Shown: in pieces, positions 14,920-24,493 of the stretch
Numbering within the stretch: position 1 is the stretch's first letter
How the letters are laid out: each line of letters opens with the position of its first letter
From: Serratia grimesii NBRC 13537
GTDB lineage: Bacteria > Pseudomonadota > Gammaproteobacteria > Enterobacterales > Enterobacteriaceae
DNA length: 64,000 bases
Direction: 5' to 3'
Assembly (NCBI RefSeq): GCF_001590905.1
Contig: NZ_BCTT01000014.1
Coordinates: 1 to 64,000, forward strand
Position numbers and translations under genes: made by a program
The notes under the pieces: model-generated
What the model was told of the DNA's origin: nothing
The model's database searches: none
What the model saw: only the letters and a program-made list of their open reading frames with translations

Positions 14920-15690
14920 TTAAGGTGCCGGGGGTTCATCACCCTCGTCTTCTTCTTCCGGCTGCGAACGACGCTTACCCGTGTAGAAACGGGCAAAGAA
15001 CACGCCCACTTCAAACAACAGGTACATCGGGATCGCCAGCAGAGTCTGCGAGAATACATCCGGCGGGGTCAACAGCATACCGACTACGAAAGCGCCGACC
15101 AGAACGTAAGGTCGTTTCTTTTTCAGGTCTTCCGGTGAAGTGACGCCACTCCAACACAGCAAAATAATGGCAACCGGAACCTCAAAGGCCACGCCAAACG
15201 CCATAAACAGTGCCATGACGAAATCGAGGTAGTTATTGATGTCAGTTGCAATCATCACGCCGGCGGGCGCGGTCTTGGCAAAAAAACCAAACGCCAACGG
15301 GAACACGATAAAGTAGGCGAACGCCATACCGAGATAGAACAACAGGCTGCTGGACACCAGCAACGGCATCATCAGTCGACGTTCGTGCTTGTACAGCGCC
15401 GGTGCGATAAATGACCAGACCTGATACAAAATCACCGGCGCGGAGACAAACACCGAAACGATCATGGTCAACTTGATCGGCGTAAAGAACGGTGAAGCCA
15501 CGTCGGTGGCGATCATGCTCGCCCCGGCTGGCAGTTGCTTGATCAGCGGCGCAGACACCAGTTGATAGATGTCATTGGCGAAAAACACCAGCACCAGAAA
15601 GATCACCAGTATGCTGATAATTGAGTTTAACAACCGCTTACGCAGTTCTATCAGATGACTGATAAGGGGTTGGGTATCTTCAACAGCCAT
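14920..15690 (-). CDS. tatC: Sec-independent protein translocase TatC
   Basis: TatC is the six-helix inner-membrane receptor that, with TatB, recognises twin-arginine signal peptides of folded proteins. The 256-residue product shows the conserved N-terminal [12 protein letters not shown], the conserved Phe-rich [14 protein letters not shown] and six hydrophobic segments. A charged proline-rich tail ends [12 protein letters not shown]. It lies 3 bp after tatB in the tatABC operon. Confidence 0.96.
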   Translation of the reverse strand: MAVEDTQPLISHLIELRKRLLNSIISILVIFLVLVFFANDIYQLVSAPLIKQLPAGASMIATDVASPFFTPIKLTMIVSVFVSAPVILYQVWSFIAPALYKHERRLMMPLLVSSSLLFYLGMAFAYFIVFPLAFGFFAKTAPAGVMIATDINNYLDFVMALFMAFGVAFEVPVAIILLCWSGVTSPEDLKKKRPYVLVGAFVVGMLLTPPDVFSQTLLAIPMYLLFEVGVFFARFYTGKRRSQPEEEDEGDEPPAP

Positions 15691-15693
15691 GTT

Positions 15694-16254
15694 TTAACGA
15701 TCGCCACTAGGTTGGTGAGACGCTGGGGTTTTATCCGCAACAGGTTCTGGGGTTGCCTGAACAGCTGACGTAGCCGGTTGTTTAACCGGCGTGACTGCCG
15801 GCGGTTCAACTTGCGGCGTTGCCGTAACTGCCGGCTCCGGCACTGCAGCCGGAGATGATGCAACAGCCGCAGCCTCTGCCGGCGTCACGCCGTCATGAAT
15901 GGCTTCCGGGTCAGTGACCAGAGGGTTATGAATGGTGTGTGCTGGCTCGGTCTTGTTGTCGCCCTGATAAGAACGTTTCAGCGATTCCGCCGCGTCTTTC
16001 AGCTCATCCATTGACGCCTTTAACTCTGGCGACAAATTCTGCATGCCTGCTTTCTCTACCTTTTTCAGGCTGTCCTGCAATTCCTGCAGTTTCAGCTCCT
16101 GAGAAAGTTCGTTCTGCACCGAAGCCGCAAGCGATCGCAGCGCGCGGATCCAGCCCGAAACTGTTCTTACCGCTACCGGCAGCCGTTCCGGCCCAAGTAC
16201 CACCAGGCCAATAACCAGAACCAGCAACAGTTCACTAAACCCAATGTCAAACAC
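15694..16254 (-). CDS. tatB: Sec-independent protein translocase TatB
   Basis: TatB forms the signal-peptide-binding complex with TatC. The 186-residue product has one N-terminal membrane helix ([20 protein letters not shown]) with the conserved Glu-8 and GP hinge. An amphipathic region follows, then a long Pro/Ala/Val-rich tail from about residue 120, slightly longer than the E. coli tail (171 residues). It lies 3 bp after tatA. Confidence 0.95.
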   Translation of the reverse strand: MFDIGFSELLLVLVIGLVVLGPERLPVAVRTVSGWIRALRSLAASVQNELSQELKLQELQDSLKKVEKAGMQNLSPELKASMDELKDAAESLKRSYQGDNKTEPAHTIHNPLVTDPEAIHDGVTPAEAAAVASSPAAVPEPAVTATPQVEPPAVTPVKQPATSAVQATPEPVADKTPASHQPSGDR

Positions 16255-16257
16255 GGT

Positions 16258-16521
16258 TTATACCTGCTCTTTGTTCTTCGACTCTTCCGCTTTCACTTCC
16301 GGCTGCTTATCGGTAATAGGCTTGGCCGTGAAGTCAGCGTCATCCAGGCTGTTTTTCTCAGCCGTGTTGGTCGGCGGCGTGTTTTCATCGCCGATCGCCT
16401 TTTTGAAACCCTTGATTGATGCACCGAGATCAGACCCCAACGTGCGGAGCTTTTTGGTACCAAACAGCAGCACCACGATCACTGCGATGATCAACAATTG
16501 CGTAATACTAATACCGCCCAT
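16258..16521 (-). CDS. tatA: Sec-independent protein translocase TatA
   Basis: TatA oligomerises to form the translocation path for folded twin-arginine proteins. The 87-residue product has a short N-terminal membrane helix ([20 protein letters not shown]), the FGTKKLR hinge, and an amphipathic helix [18 protein letters not shown] followed by an acidic tail. It is the first gene of tatABC and lies 80 bp after ubiB. Confidence 0.96.
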   Translation of the reverse strand: MGGISITQLLIIAVIVVLLFGTKKLRTLGSDLGASIKGFKKAIGDENTPPTNTAEKNSLDDADFTAKPITDKQPEVKAEESKNKEQV

Positions 16522-16601
16522 TGCAATTACCTCTATTTTTACAGGGTTTTTTCAAAATCCGTCGCATTATACGGCAGATTTTACCAGAGTTTCTAACCAA
16601 T

Positions 16602-18233
16602 TCAGGCAGTTCGCTTCCAACCAATCAGCCAGGAAACGATGCCGGCTGCTATTAGCCATGCGGGGAATACAGCAACCTCGCCCAACAGCAAAATCGTACC
16701 GCTTACTATCAGTGTAGCGCCAACGCCGAACAAATAACGCGATTGCCCCTGACGGACGCGCTGGGCCTGCATCTGATTAGTCAGCTTATCAACACTTTGT
16801 TGCAACAACTTATGCTGCTGCAGGCTATCGTAAAATAATTCAGGCAGCTCAGGCAGTTTCTCTGCCCAAAACGGCGCTTTTTCTTTCAGTGCGCGGATCA
16901 CTGCCGGTATACCGACCTGATCACGCATCCAGCTTTCCAGGAACGGTTTGGCCGTCGTCCACAAATCCAACTGCGGATAAAGCTGTCGACCCAGACCTTC
17001 AACATACAGCAAGGTCTTCTGCAATAACACCAGTTGGGGTTGCACTTCCATATTGAAACGACGCGCGGTATTGAACAGGTTCAACAGCACATTACCGAAC
17101 GAAATTTCTTCCAATGGCTTCTCGAAGATCGGCTCGCACACGGTGCGGATAGCGAATTCGAAATCCTCAACGTTGGTATCGCGCGGCACCCAGCCAGAAT
17201 CAACATGCAGCTCCGCAACTTTACGGTAATCACGGTTGAAGAAGGCAATAAAGTTTTCCGCCAGATAGCGTTTATCGTCCTTGTTCAACGAGCCGACAAT
17301 ACCGCAATCAATGCCGATATAGCAGGGGTCTTCAGGATGCTCATAGCTGACAAAAATATTCCCGGGATGCATGTCCGCATGGAAGAAGCTGTCGCGGAAT
17401 ACCTGGGTAAAGAATACCTGAACCCCACGTTCGGCCAACAGTTTCATGTTGGTGCCCTGCTTTTCCAGCGTCTCAATATCCGAGACAGGGATGCCGTAAA
17501 TGCGTTCCATGACCAGCACGCTTTCGCGGCAGTAGTCCGAATACACTTCCGGCACGTACAGCATAGGGCTACCGTCAAAATTGCGGCGCAGCTGGATGGC
17601 GTTAGCCGCTTCACGCAGCAGATTCAGCTCGTCTAGCAAGGTCTTTTCATACTCGCGCACCACTTCACGCGGGCGCAGGCGGCGACCATCTGGCATCAGT
17701 TTGGGCACCCAGGCCGCTAAACGATACATCAGGCGCACATCGGCCTTGATGATTGGCCCGATATCCGGCCGAATCACCTTCAACACCACTTCCTGACCGG
17801 TCGTTTTCAGCCGCGCGGTATGTACCTGAGCTATCGATGCCGAGGCTAGCGCCTGTTGGTCAAAATCATCAAACCAGGTTTCCAGCGGGCCGCCCATCGC
17901 CAATTCAATATGCTTGCGCGCCAGCGCACCGTCGAAAGGAGCAACCCGATCCTGCAGCAACGTCAGTTGATCGGCGATCTGTGGTGGGAACAGGTCGCGA
18001 CGGGTAGACATCATCTGGCCAAACTTAATCCATACCGGCCCCAGTTCCTGCAGAGCCAAACGCAGACGCTCGCCCAATGGTTTATCTGCGTGGCGGTTTG
18101 GCATCCAGAACAGCAGGCGGCGGCCAAATCGCAGTGGCCACGTCAAACGCATCTTGGGGATCAGTTCATCCAGGCCATAACTGAGAAAAACGCGGACGAT
18201 CAAATACAGGCGGCGTAGTTCGCCAGGGGTCAT
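16602..18233 (-). CDS. ubiB: Ubiquinone biosynthesis kinase-like ATPase UbiB
   Basis: UbiB is an ABC1/ADCK atypical kinase-like ATPase of the Ubi complex, anchored to the inner membrane. The 543-residue product carries the family KxGQ motif in [14 protein letters not shown], the alanine-rich loop [23 protein letters not shown] with the catalytic-loop Asp, and IDCGIVG. The last ~45 residues form two membrane helices. Its ATG overlaps the ubiJ stop by 4 bp (ATGA). Order ubiE-ubiJ-ubiB is as in E. coli. Confidence 0.96.
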   Translation of the reverse strand: MTPGELRRLYLIVRVFLSYGLDELIPKMRLTWPLRFGRRLLFWMPNRHADKPLGERLRLALQELGPVWIKFGQMMSTRRDLFPPQIADQLTLLQDRVAPFDGALARKHIELAMGGPLETWFDDFDQQALASASIAQVHTARLKTTGQEVVLKVIRPDIGPIIKADVRLMYRLAAWVPKLMPDGRRLRPREVVREYEKTLLDELNLLREAANAIQLRRNFDGSPMLYVPEVYSDYCRESVLVMERIYGIPVSDIETLEKQGTNMKLLAERGVQVFFTQVFRDSFFHADMHPGNIFVSYEHPEDPCYIGIDCGIVGSLNKDDKRYLAENFIAFFNRDYRKVAELHVDSGWVPRDTNVEDFEFAIRTVCEPIFEKPLEEISFGNVLLNLFNTARRFNMEVQPQLVLLQKTLLYVEGLGRQLYPQLDLWTTAKPFLESWMRDQVGIPAVIRALKEKAPFWAEKLPELPELFYDSLQQHKLLQQSVDKLTNQMQAQRVRQGQSRYLFGVGATLIVSGTILLLGEVAVFPAWLIAAGIVSWLIGWKRTA

Positions 18234-18844
18234 CGCTTACCCTCCAACTTGTCCATACGAGCAATCAGCGCTTCGACGTTGCGAACGGTGGCATCAACCT
18301 CTTCATTGAACCACACAACTTCCAATGGGCCCGGTGCCATACGCCACTCTTCCGTCAGTGTCTCAGCCACATAATGCTGCTGACGCTGTAAACCGGCTTT
18401 CAGCAGATTCGCACCCTTTCCTAGAACCTGAGTGACACCCTGCGCAGCAATATCGCCGATGTAAGGTGCCAGCCATTCCGCCGGATCCCACTCAGCCAGA
18501 TCAAGCAGCCCGACCAGTTGTTGCACGACCTGAATATCACCTTCGACAATCAGTTCGCCGCTGCGCATCAATGGCGAAAGCTGTTGGCGATCCCGCAATT
18601 TCAGCAGCACCGAGATACGACTACGCACCGTGCAGTCGGCAGTGTCATCAGACTGGCCAAGCACATCGACACGCTGTTCACTGAAGATCAGCACCAGCGG
18701 AGAGGCAAGTTCCTGCAACTCAATACGCAAAACCTTGCCAACCAGCCGCTGACGGGCCGCCTTCATGCTGCGATCGCGAAACAGCAGGCTGTTGAGCGAT
18801 GTTTCCAGTACGCCGGTCAACAACGGGGTTAACAGCATCGGCAT
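18230..18844 (-). CDS. ubiJ: Ubiquinone biosynthesis accessory factor UbiJ (SCP2 domain)
   Basis: UbiJ is a lipid-binding SCP2-domain accessory factor of the soluble Ubi metabolon. With the start at 18844 ([14 protein letters not shown]) the product is 204 residues, close to the 201 of E. coli UbiJ. Alignable segments include [28 protein letters not shown] and [15 protein letters not shown]. ATGs at 18850 and 18838 are also possible, and no clear ribosome site decides. In E. coli the small RNA EsrE lies in the 3' part of ubiJ; I cannot test this here. Confidence 0.92.
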   Translation of the reverse strand: MPMLLTPLLTGVLETSLNSLLFRDRSMKAARQRLVGKVLRIELQELASPLVLIFSEQRVDVLGQSDDTADCTVRSRISVLLKLRDRQQLSPLMRSGELIVEGDIQVVQQLVGLLDLAEWDPAEWLAPYIGDIAAQGVTQVLGKGANLLKAGLQRQQHYVAETLTEEWRMAPGPLEVVWFNEEVDATVRNVEALIARMDKLEGKR

Positions 18845-18851
18845 GTCCATA

Positions 18852-19607
18852 TCAGAACTTGAAGCCACGATGCAGGGCCACAATACCGCCGGTCAGGTTA
18901 AAATAGGTCACGTTGTCAAAACCGGCAGCCCCCATCATGCCCTTGAGTGTTTCCTGATCAGGATGCATGCGGATCGACTCAGCCAGATAACGGTAGCTTT
19001 CCGGATCCTTCACCACCAGCTCACCGATTTTCGGCAGCACGTGGAACGAATAGGCGTCATAGGCTTTGCTCAGCGGCGCCAGCAAAGGTTTGGAGAATTC
19101 CAACACCAGCAGACGACCACCCGGCTTCAGCACTCGGAACATGGAGCGCAGCGCTTTGTCTTTATCGGTGACGTTGCGCAGGCCAAAAGAAATGGTGATG
19201 CAGTCAAAATAGTTATCTGGGAACGGCAACGCTTCGGCATTGGCCTGAACGTAGCTGACGTTGCCGATAATACCGCGATCGCGCAGTTTTTCGCGCCCCA
19301 TCTTCAGCATAGAATCGTTAATGTCCGCCAGTACCACCTGTCCTTGCTCACCGACCATGCGGGAGAACTTGGCGGCCAGGTCACCGGTGCCACCGGCCAG
19401 ATCCAACACCCGCTGCCCACGGCGCACGCCGCTGCAATCAATGGTAAAACGCTTCCAGATACGGTGGATGCCAAACGACATCAGGTCGTTCATCACGTCA
19501 TACTTTGCGGCTACCGAATGAAAAACGTCTGCCACCATGGCCTGCTTTTCGTCTCGAGCTACGGTGCGAAAACCGAAATCGGTGGTTTCCTGCGGTTGAT
19601 CTGCCAT
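18852..19607 (-). CDS. ubiE: Ubiquinone/menaquinone C-methyltransferase UbiE
   Basis: UbiE methylates 2-octaprenyl-6-methoxybenzoquinol and demethylmenaquinol using S-adenosylmethionine. The 251-residue product equals E. coli UbiE. The SAM-binding motif I is [12 protein letters not shown], with [13 protein letters not shown] before it and [10 protein letters not shown] and [15 protein letters not shown] after it. It opens the ubiE-ubiJ-ubiB unit. Confidence 0.97.
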   Translation of the reverse strand: MADQPQETTDFGFRTVARDEKQAMVADVFHSVAAKYDVMNDLMSFGIHRIWKRFTIDCSGVRRGQRVLDLAGGTGDLAAKFSRMVGEQGQVVLADINDSMLKMGREKLRDRGIIGNVSYVQANAEALPFPDNYFDCITISFGLRNVTDKDKALRSMFRVLKPGGRLLVLEFSKPLLAPLSKAYDAYSFHVLPKIGELVVKDPESYRYLAESIRMHPDQETLKGMMGAAGFDNVTYFNLTGGIVALHRGFKF

Positions 19608-19686
19608 TGTCCTGCCTGCTATTCAGTCAATTTAGTGTGGTGGAGTGTACCAGAACCCCACGGAATACCCCACCTCGCAGCGGTTG

Positions 19687-21237
19687 TCATGCCTGCGATG
19701 CGGAGCGTGGTTCCTCTACGGCGTCGTCGCCTTCCGTCTCCGGCAGCGTATCAACGTCATCGTCGCCCGCCGCCTCAAATTCTTCATCATGCTGAGCACA
19801 GGCTTGCTGAGCCAGCAGCGGGTTGATCGGTCTTTTCACCTCAACCCCAAGCGCACGGAACCCCTCGGTCTGTCCGATAAGATTACCACGGCCTTCGCTC
19901 AGTTTGTTCATCGCCAGACGATAACTCCCCTGGGCCTTGTCCAGGCTCTGCCCCAGCGACGACATATCGTCGACAAACAGCCGCATTTTGTCATACAGCC
20001 GCGCAGCCCGGTCAGCAATGCGTTGCGCATTCTGGCTCTGGTGTTCATAGCGCCAAAGGTTGGTGATAGTCCGCAATGCCACCAACAGTGTGGTTGGGCT
20101 GACCAGCATGATGTTGTGTTTTAACGCATCGCTAATCAGCTCCGGCTCACGGTCGATAGCCAATAGGAAGGCCGGCTCCACCGGAATAAACATCAGCACG
20201 TAGTCCAGTGAACGCAGGCCAGGCAATTGCTGGTAATCCTTACGTCCCAGCAGACGGATATGACCGCGCAACGAGGCAATATGCTCACTCAGTGCCGCCT
20301 CACGTTCAACTTCATCTTCACTGTTGAAGTAACGTTCGTAGGCCACCAACGACATTTTCGCATCGATCACCACGTCCTTACCCTGCGGCAAACGCACGAT
20401 CACATCAGGTTGCATACGGCTCTGGTGATCTACCCGCACGTTGACCTGGGTTTCATACTCATGTCCTTCACGCAAACCGGAGGCTTCGAGCACCCGGCTC
20501 AGCACCACTTCCCCCCAGTTACCCTGCGTTTTATTATCCCCTTTCAGGGCTTTGGTAAGGTTGATGGCTTCACGCGCCATCTGCGCATTGAGCTGCTGCA
20601 GGTTGCGTATTTCGTGGGTCAAAGTATGGCGTTCACGTGCTTCCTGGCCAAAACTGTCCTGCACCTGACGGCGGAAACCATCCAGCTGTTCACGCAACGG
20701 CAGCAACAGGCGATCCAAACTTTGCTTATTTTGCTCGTCTACCTTGCGCCCACTGTGTTCAAAAATGCGGTTGGCCAAATTCTCGAACTGGGTAGTGAGG
20801 CGTTGTTCGCTGTTAATCAACAGACGTTGTTTTTCTTCTGCCGCCATGCGGGTTTCTTCCAGGCGGATGGTCACCTCACGCAACTCGGCTTCCTGGGCGC
20901 TATTAACCTCACGTTGCGCCCGCAGTTCCTGATTTAACTGCTCACATTCATTGCGCCAGTGATTAAGCTGCTGAAGCTTTTCATGCCCGGCCGCCAACTG
21001 GCTGTGCAAATTACGTAATTCCAGCTCAGTCTGACGCATGTGTTGTTCATTACGCTGCAGTATTTCCTGTCGGGACGCGGTTTCCTGCTGCGCCTGTTGC
21101 AGCGATTGTTCCAGCAGCCGCAGCTCAGTTTCATGCTGTGCCTGTGTCTGTTGTACACGCAAGCTGGCGATAAGCCATCCCAACAGCAGGCCGATAGCTA
21201 CCCCACCTATACCGTAAATTAAACTGGTATCCACCAC
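19687..21237 (-). CDS. rmuC: DNA recombination protein RmuC
   Basis: RmuC limits inversions at short repeats and has a predicted nuclease-like fold. The 516-residue product has an N-terminal membrane anchor (IGGVAIGLLLGWLIASL) and a long Gln/Glu/Arg-rich coiled coil to about residue 200. The RmuC domain follows, with KALKGDNKTQGNWGEVVLSR, PDVIVRLPQGKDVVIDAKMS and FIPVEPAFLLA. E. coli RmuC is 475 residues; the extra length is mostly an acidic C-terminal tail. It is 79 bp upstream of ubiE. Confidence 0.94.
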   Translation of the reverse strand: MVDTSLIYGIGGVAIGLLLGWLIASLRVQQTQAQHETELRLLEQSLQQAQQETASRQEILQRNEQHMRQTELELRNLHSQLAAGHEKLQQLNHWRNECEQLNQELRAQREVNSAQEAELREVTIRLEETRMAAEEKQRLLINSEQRLTTQFENLANRIFEHSGRKVDEQNKQSLDRLLLPLREQLDGFRRQVQDSFGQEARERHTLTHEIRNLQQLNAQMAREAINLTKALKGDNKTQGNWGEVVLSRVLEASGLREGHEYETQVNVRVDHQSRMQPDVIVRLPQGKDVVIDAKMSLVAYERYFNSEDEVEREAALSEHIASLRGHIRLLGRKDYQQLPGLRSLDYVLMFIPVEPAFLLAIDREPELISDALKHNIMLVSPTTLLVALRTITNLWRYEHQSQNAQRIADRAARLYDKMRLFVDDMSSLGQSLDKAQGSYRLAMNKLSEGRGNLIGQTEGFRALGVEVKRPINPLLAQQACAQHDEEFEAAGDDDVDTLPETEGDDAVEEPRSASQA

Positions 21238-21376
21238 CCTGCCTCCTGTTACACCTGACTTTTCCGGCGTTCTATCCGCCTCTTGTCCGTCACGTTAAAG
21301 GGAGCCTGTATGGATGTCCAGCGTGTTTTCATGGAAGGAACGCGGCAGTCAAGCGATACCGCACTGATCAGGCAGG

Positions 21377-22690
21377 CTAAAACAGTTTGAAGCGGTATTC
21401 GGCGATAAACTCCGCCGCCAGAGAATGAGACGTCTGATAGCGCCCATCCGATATTACCGGTGTTTTATTTGCGTTCTTATAGGACCACCCCGGACCAAAC
21501 ATGGCAAAAATCGTCAGGTTTTTTAATGTTGGGTGCGAAGGCATCCAGCGCCCAAACGCGTTGATTTCACCAGTACGTACGGCAATACCCTGATAGCTGA
21601 ACTGACCATAGTTCGTGGCGAGCCCAGCGGTGAATTCAGGTGTAATACGGTATTCAGCCATTGCCGCCAACATTGTTTCGCCATCACGCATATAGTCTTC
21701 GCCAGCATAGGCCATTGACGTGAAAGTACCACGGGAGTTTTTCGCCATATGCCGTGGGTAAACCCCCAGCATCCCCTCTCCTTTAGGCGCCCGCGTGTGA
21801 CCAATGCCAAGCTTCAGGCTCCAAAGCGGCGCCTGCCATTTGGCATCAAAAGCATAGTGGTTAGCATGGCGATCGAAATTGCGTTTGTTTAGTGCCATCA
21901 CCTTGTAATTGTCCAGCGCCTGAGTGGTATAAATCTGGCTACCAAGGCTGAGTTTTTCATTGGGCTTGAACACCATCCGCAAGATCTGCCGACGTAGATA
22001 GTCCTGAGATTCGCCATACGCCAATTGGCCGTTGAACACTTTATTCTCATAACCTAATTCGCCCGTGGCGAGGTGATTGATGTAATGACCATCATTGGTT
22101 TGCAAGCGCAGACTGTCGGGGGAGTTACGATCCATCGCGTGTTCGACATACGCGCCACGTACAGCGAACACTGCCCCCGCGACGCCCCCCGACCAGCCTA
22201 AATACGTGGTTGGTGAAAGGCGCGTGGACGTGGAAATCACACCGTAGTTACGCAATATTTGCCACCCCCACTGGGCATTAAGCGCCGTGCCACTCACCTC
22301 TCCTTTCAATTTGACGTAACGCTGTCCAACTTTACTGAATCCAGCGGCATTACTCTTACTGTTCCCTGGGCCGTTGTTGTACAACACCCCACGGGTGTTG
22401 AAATAGTCGCTGGCACCCAGTTTCACCGCACTGTAGTAATCGAGATTCACCCCAAGGGTATCGGCGAGATAACCGGATTGATAACTCAACGCCAGCCCTT
22501 GCCCCCAGGCATTGTGAACTTCCTTTGGGTTAGCCGCGTCCTCTTTGAGATATTTCCAGGAGTTTTTCAGCGTGATCTCAGCCTGACTGTCGCGAATAAA
22601 ATGCGCATTGGTGAGGCTGTCACCCGCGGCATGCAGAGCGGGTGACAGGAGCGAAATAGCGATAACGCACCATGAAGCGTAAACTCTCAT
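21377..22690 (-). CDS. OprD-family outer-membrane porin
   Basis: This predicted substrate-specific outer-membrane channel has a signal peptide (MRVYASWCVIAISLLSPALHA) and a mature part rich in alternating aromatic/hydrophobic beta strands, ending in F (FIAEYRFKLF), as outer-membrane barrels do. The opening SLTNAHFIRDSQAEITLKNS and the segment WGQGLALSYQSGYLADTLGV resemble the OprD/ChiP family. Product is 437 residues from the ATG at 22690, chosen because GGGGA lies nine bases upstream; the ATG at 22699 is also open. It lies downstream of the secreted phosphatase gene, 106 bp apart, same strand. The substrate is unknown. Confidence 0.82.
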   Translation of the reverse strand: MRVYASWCVIAISLLSPALHAAGDSLTNAHFIRDSQAEITLKNSWKYLKEDAANPKEVHNAWGQGLALSYQSGYLADTLGVNLDYYSAVKLGASDYFNTRGVLYNNGPGNSKSNAAGFSKVGQRYVKLKGEVSGTALNAQWGWQILRNYGVISTSTRLSPTTYLGWSGGVAGAVFAVRGAYVEHAMDRNSPDSLRLQTNDGHYINHLATGELGYENKVFNGQLAYGESQDYLRRQILRMVFKPNEKLSLGSQIYTTQALDNYKVMALNKRNFDRHANHYAFDAKWQAPLWSLKLGIGHTRAPKGEGMLGVYPRHMAKNSRGTFTSMAYAGEDYMRDGETMLAAMAEYRITPEFTAGLATNYGQFSYQGIAVRTGEINAFGRWMPSHPTLKNLTIFAMFGPGWSYKNANKTPVISDGRYQTSHSLAAEFIAEYRFKLF

Positions 22691-22796
22691 TATTATCATC
22701 CCCAGAATTAGGCATAGAAATACCTGGCCGGGCGGTATCAATTCCCGCCCAGCACTAAAAACATAAGAAGGGTGTGTTTATTTTATAATTTTAACG

Positions 22797-23585
22797 TTAC
22801 TGGCCTTTATTAATAATCACTTTCCCTTTTGCGACATAACTCAGGTCACCAATGTCAGTTACATTATATTCGCCATCTTTATAAGTAATTTTTACCACTG
22901 CCGCATTGGCCAATGGCTTATTCTTTTCTGGGTTGTCGGTCATGTCTGAAATCATCATTTGCATTGATACCCCTGAAGAGACTGCCAATATGTTTTTATC
23001 TCCCCCCTTTAAAGCATCCTGTACCATCGAATTCAGCGCGTGCTGCATGCGCGTTTTTACCTGCTGGGCATTTTCCGCTTCTTTCTTTTCATCGCTCTGA
23101 CTGATGGTATCCACCAACGCGAACAGCCCTATACGGCCTTCATCCATTTGCTGGAACATGGCAGCGCCAGAGGAAATACCCAGTTTTTGAGCCGCCGCAT
23201 TGCCCATGTCCGCATTAGCCAGACCTTCAAACCCGCCAAAGAACATTTCACGTAAATCTGTCAGCTCTGTCACGCTCGCTTTTGGTTTGCCCATTTCCTG
23301 TAGGATCACCCGCATCGTTTCACGTTGGCGCCCGGCATCACTGGTGTAAAAGCGCGTAAAAGGAACTTCTTTCAATCCGGCCCCCAGATAACGGGCCGTT
23401 TCAATCCCTGATGACGTCAAGGGTGAATCTGCCCAACCTTGCACCCGATCGTAAGTATTGAGTATCGTTTTACCGTGACGCGCAAAATAAATATTGATGC
23501 TATCTGTCTCTGCCGCAAAAACAGCAGACGTAGATAAAGAAGAGAGAGAAAGTACAAAAGCTAATACCCCTGTTTTTATTTTCAT
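22797..23585 (-). CDS. Secreted histidine-phosphatase-superfamily protein, second catalytic His missing
   Basis: A 23-25-residue signal peptide (MKIKTGVLAFVLSLSS..., cleavage near VFAAETDS) implies periplasmic location. The mature part is a histidine phosphatase/phosphoglycerate-mutase fold: phospho-acceptor motif FARHGKTILN, RVQGWADSPLTSSG and REMFFGGFEG. At the place where the family has a second catalytic His (usually SHG or AHGG) this protein reads LAVSSGVSMQMM, so the His is a Ser. I checked the codons at 22961-22990. Activity is therefore uncertain. The 262-residue gene is followed by the OprD-type porin on the same strand. Confidence 0.8.
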   Translation of the reverse strand: MKIKTGVLAFVLSLSSLSTSAVFAAETDSINIYFARHGKTILNTYDRVQGWADSPLTSSGIETARYLGAGLKEVPFTRFYTSDAGRQRETMRVILQEMGKPKASVTELTDLREMFFGGFEGLANADMGNAAAQKLGISSGAAMFQQMDEGRIGLFALVDTISQSDEKKEAENAQQVKTRMQHALNSMVQDALKGGDKNILAVSSGVSMQMMISDMTDNPEKNKPLANAAVVKITYKDGEYNVTDIGDLSYVAKGKVIINKGQ

Positions 23586-23662
23586 TGATAGCCCTTAGTG
23601 AAGAAAATGACACTACACGTTAGTTTTATAATCATCCATGGATCGTTGAGTATATTAATGGC

Positions 23663-23710
23663 AAAAAAAAACCCAAACCCATGACATTTCTGTCAACGAG
23701 TTTGGGTTTT
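23663..23710 (-). terminator. Strong minus-strand intrinsic terminator
   Basis: AAAACCCAAAC (23668-23678) and GTTTGGGTTTT (23700-23710) form an 11-bp stem with an inner TGACA/TGTCA pair. On the minus strand it is followed by nine T. It separates the DedA gene from the secreted phosphatase gene. Confidence 0.85.
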
Positions 23711-23845
23711 GCCTGTTTAATCACAGTAACAATCCACTTACTAACGAAATTAACACCCATAAGAAAAGAAAGAAAATGAAAAGCCGCAAATAAGGATAAA
23801 TTCGTGATCGAATTCTCACTCTTCCTTTTATAATTAACAGACGAC

Positions 23846-23875
23846 ATAGCCCCCTTCGCAAGAAAGAGGGGCTAT
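23846..23875 (-). terminator. Hairpin directly after the DedA gene
   Basis: ATAGCCCC (23846-23853) and GGGGCTAT (23868-23875) form a stem two bases beyond the stop codon. There is no T run. It could protect the mRNA 3' end or act with the stronger terminator at 23663-23710. Confidence 0.5.
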
Positions 23876-23876
23876 C

Positions 23877-24407
23877 TTAACTAAACCACTGGCTTAGCCA
23901 TTTAATACCAAAAGCGCCCGGCGCAAGAATGCCAAATGCCCAGATCATCGCCGAAGTGATATTCGCTACTTGGAAATAACGCTGGGGCATACCACAAATA
24001 CCACCGACCAGCGGTACCACAGCACGCAATGGGCCGAAGAAGCGACCGATGAAAATACCCAAAACCCCCCAACGTTCAAAAAACGCATGACCTCGCGTCA
24101 ACAGCTGTGGATTGCGCGATAGCGGCCACATATGCGCCACACGATCCTGGTAGTGGTAACCAATCCAGTAAGAAAGCCAATCACCGAAGAATGCACCGAT
24201 AGCTGCAGCAGCCCAAATCGGCCAAAATGCGATGCCGCTTTCGCCAATCAGCGCACCCAAGGCGAGCAAAATCACCGTTGCCGGTAACAGCAGCGACAAG
24301 AACGCCAGCGATTCGCCAAATGCCAGGAAGAAGATAATCGGGATAGCCCAGTTTTCATGCTGACGCACGGTTTCGCTGACCCAGTGGATAATGTCATTGA
24401 GGCTCAA
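23877..24407 (-). CDS. DedA-family inner-membrane protein
   Basis: DedA-family proteins are membrane proteins linked to lipid-carrier flipping and envelope homeostasis. The 176-residue product has the family signature FIGRFFGPLRAVVPLVGGICGM with the conserved Arg and Pro, an earlier FGDWLSYWIGYHYQD, and four to five hydrophobic segments. It is shorter than the main E. coli DedA proteins and closest in size to YohD. The individual substrate or role cannot be read. It follows the tyrosine phosphatase gene after 86 bp on the same strand, so the two may be co-transcribed. Confidence 0.85.
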   Translation of the reverse strand: MSLNDIIHWVSETVRQHENWAIPIIFFLAFGESLAFLSLLLPATVILLALGALIGESGIAFWPIWAAAAIGAFFGDWLSYWIGYHYQDRVAHMWPLSRNPQLLTRGHAFFERWGVLGIFIGRFFGPLRAVVPLVGGICGMPQRYFQVANITSAMIWAFGILAPGAFGIKWLSQWFS

Positions 24408-24493
24408 TACAGGCTCCTGATACGGGATTTATCCCCCAAGGATACGCAATGCCAGCCGGGGCAGGTTAAACCCCGGTTAAACATCAGCACGGT

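Noticed and set aside
18765-19826. 353-codon plus-strand frame opposite ubiJ, ubiE and rmuC
   Set aside because: It is antisense to three firmly identified genes and shows the His/Gln-rich composition of a reverse-complement shadow.
23632-23847. 71-codon minus-strand frame between the phosphatase and DedA genes
   Set aside because: It runs through the arms of the strong terminator at 23663-23710 and its ribosome site is only about two bases from the ATG. No family resemblance.
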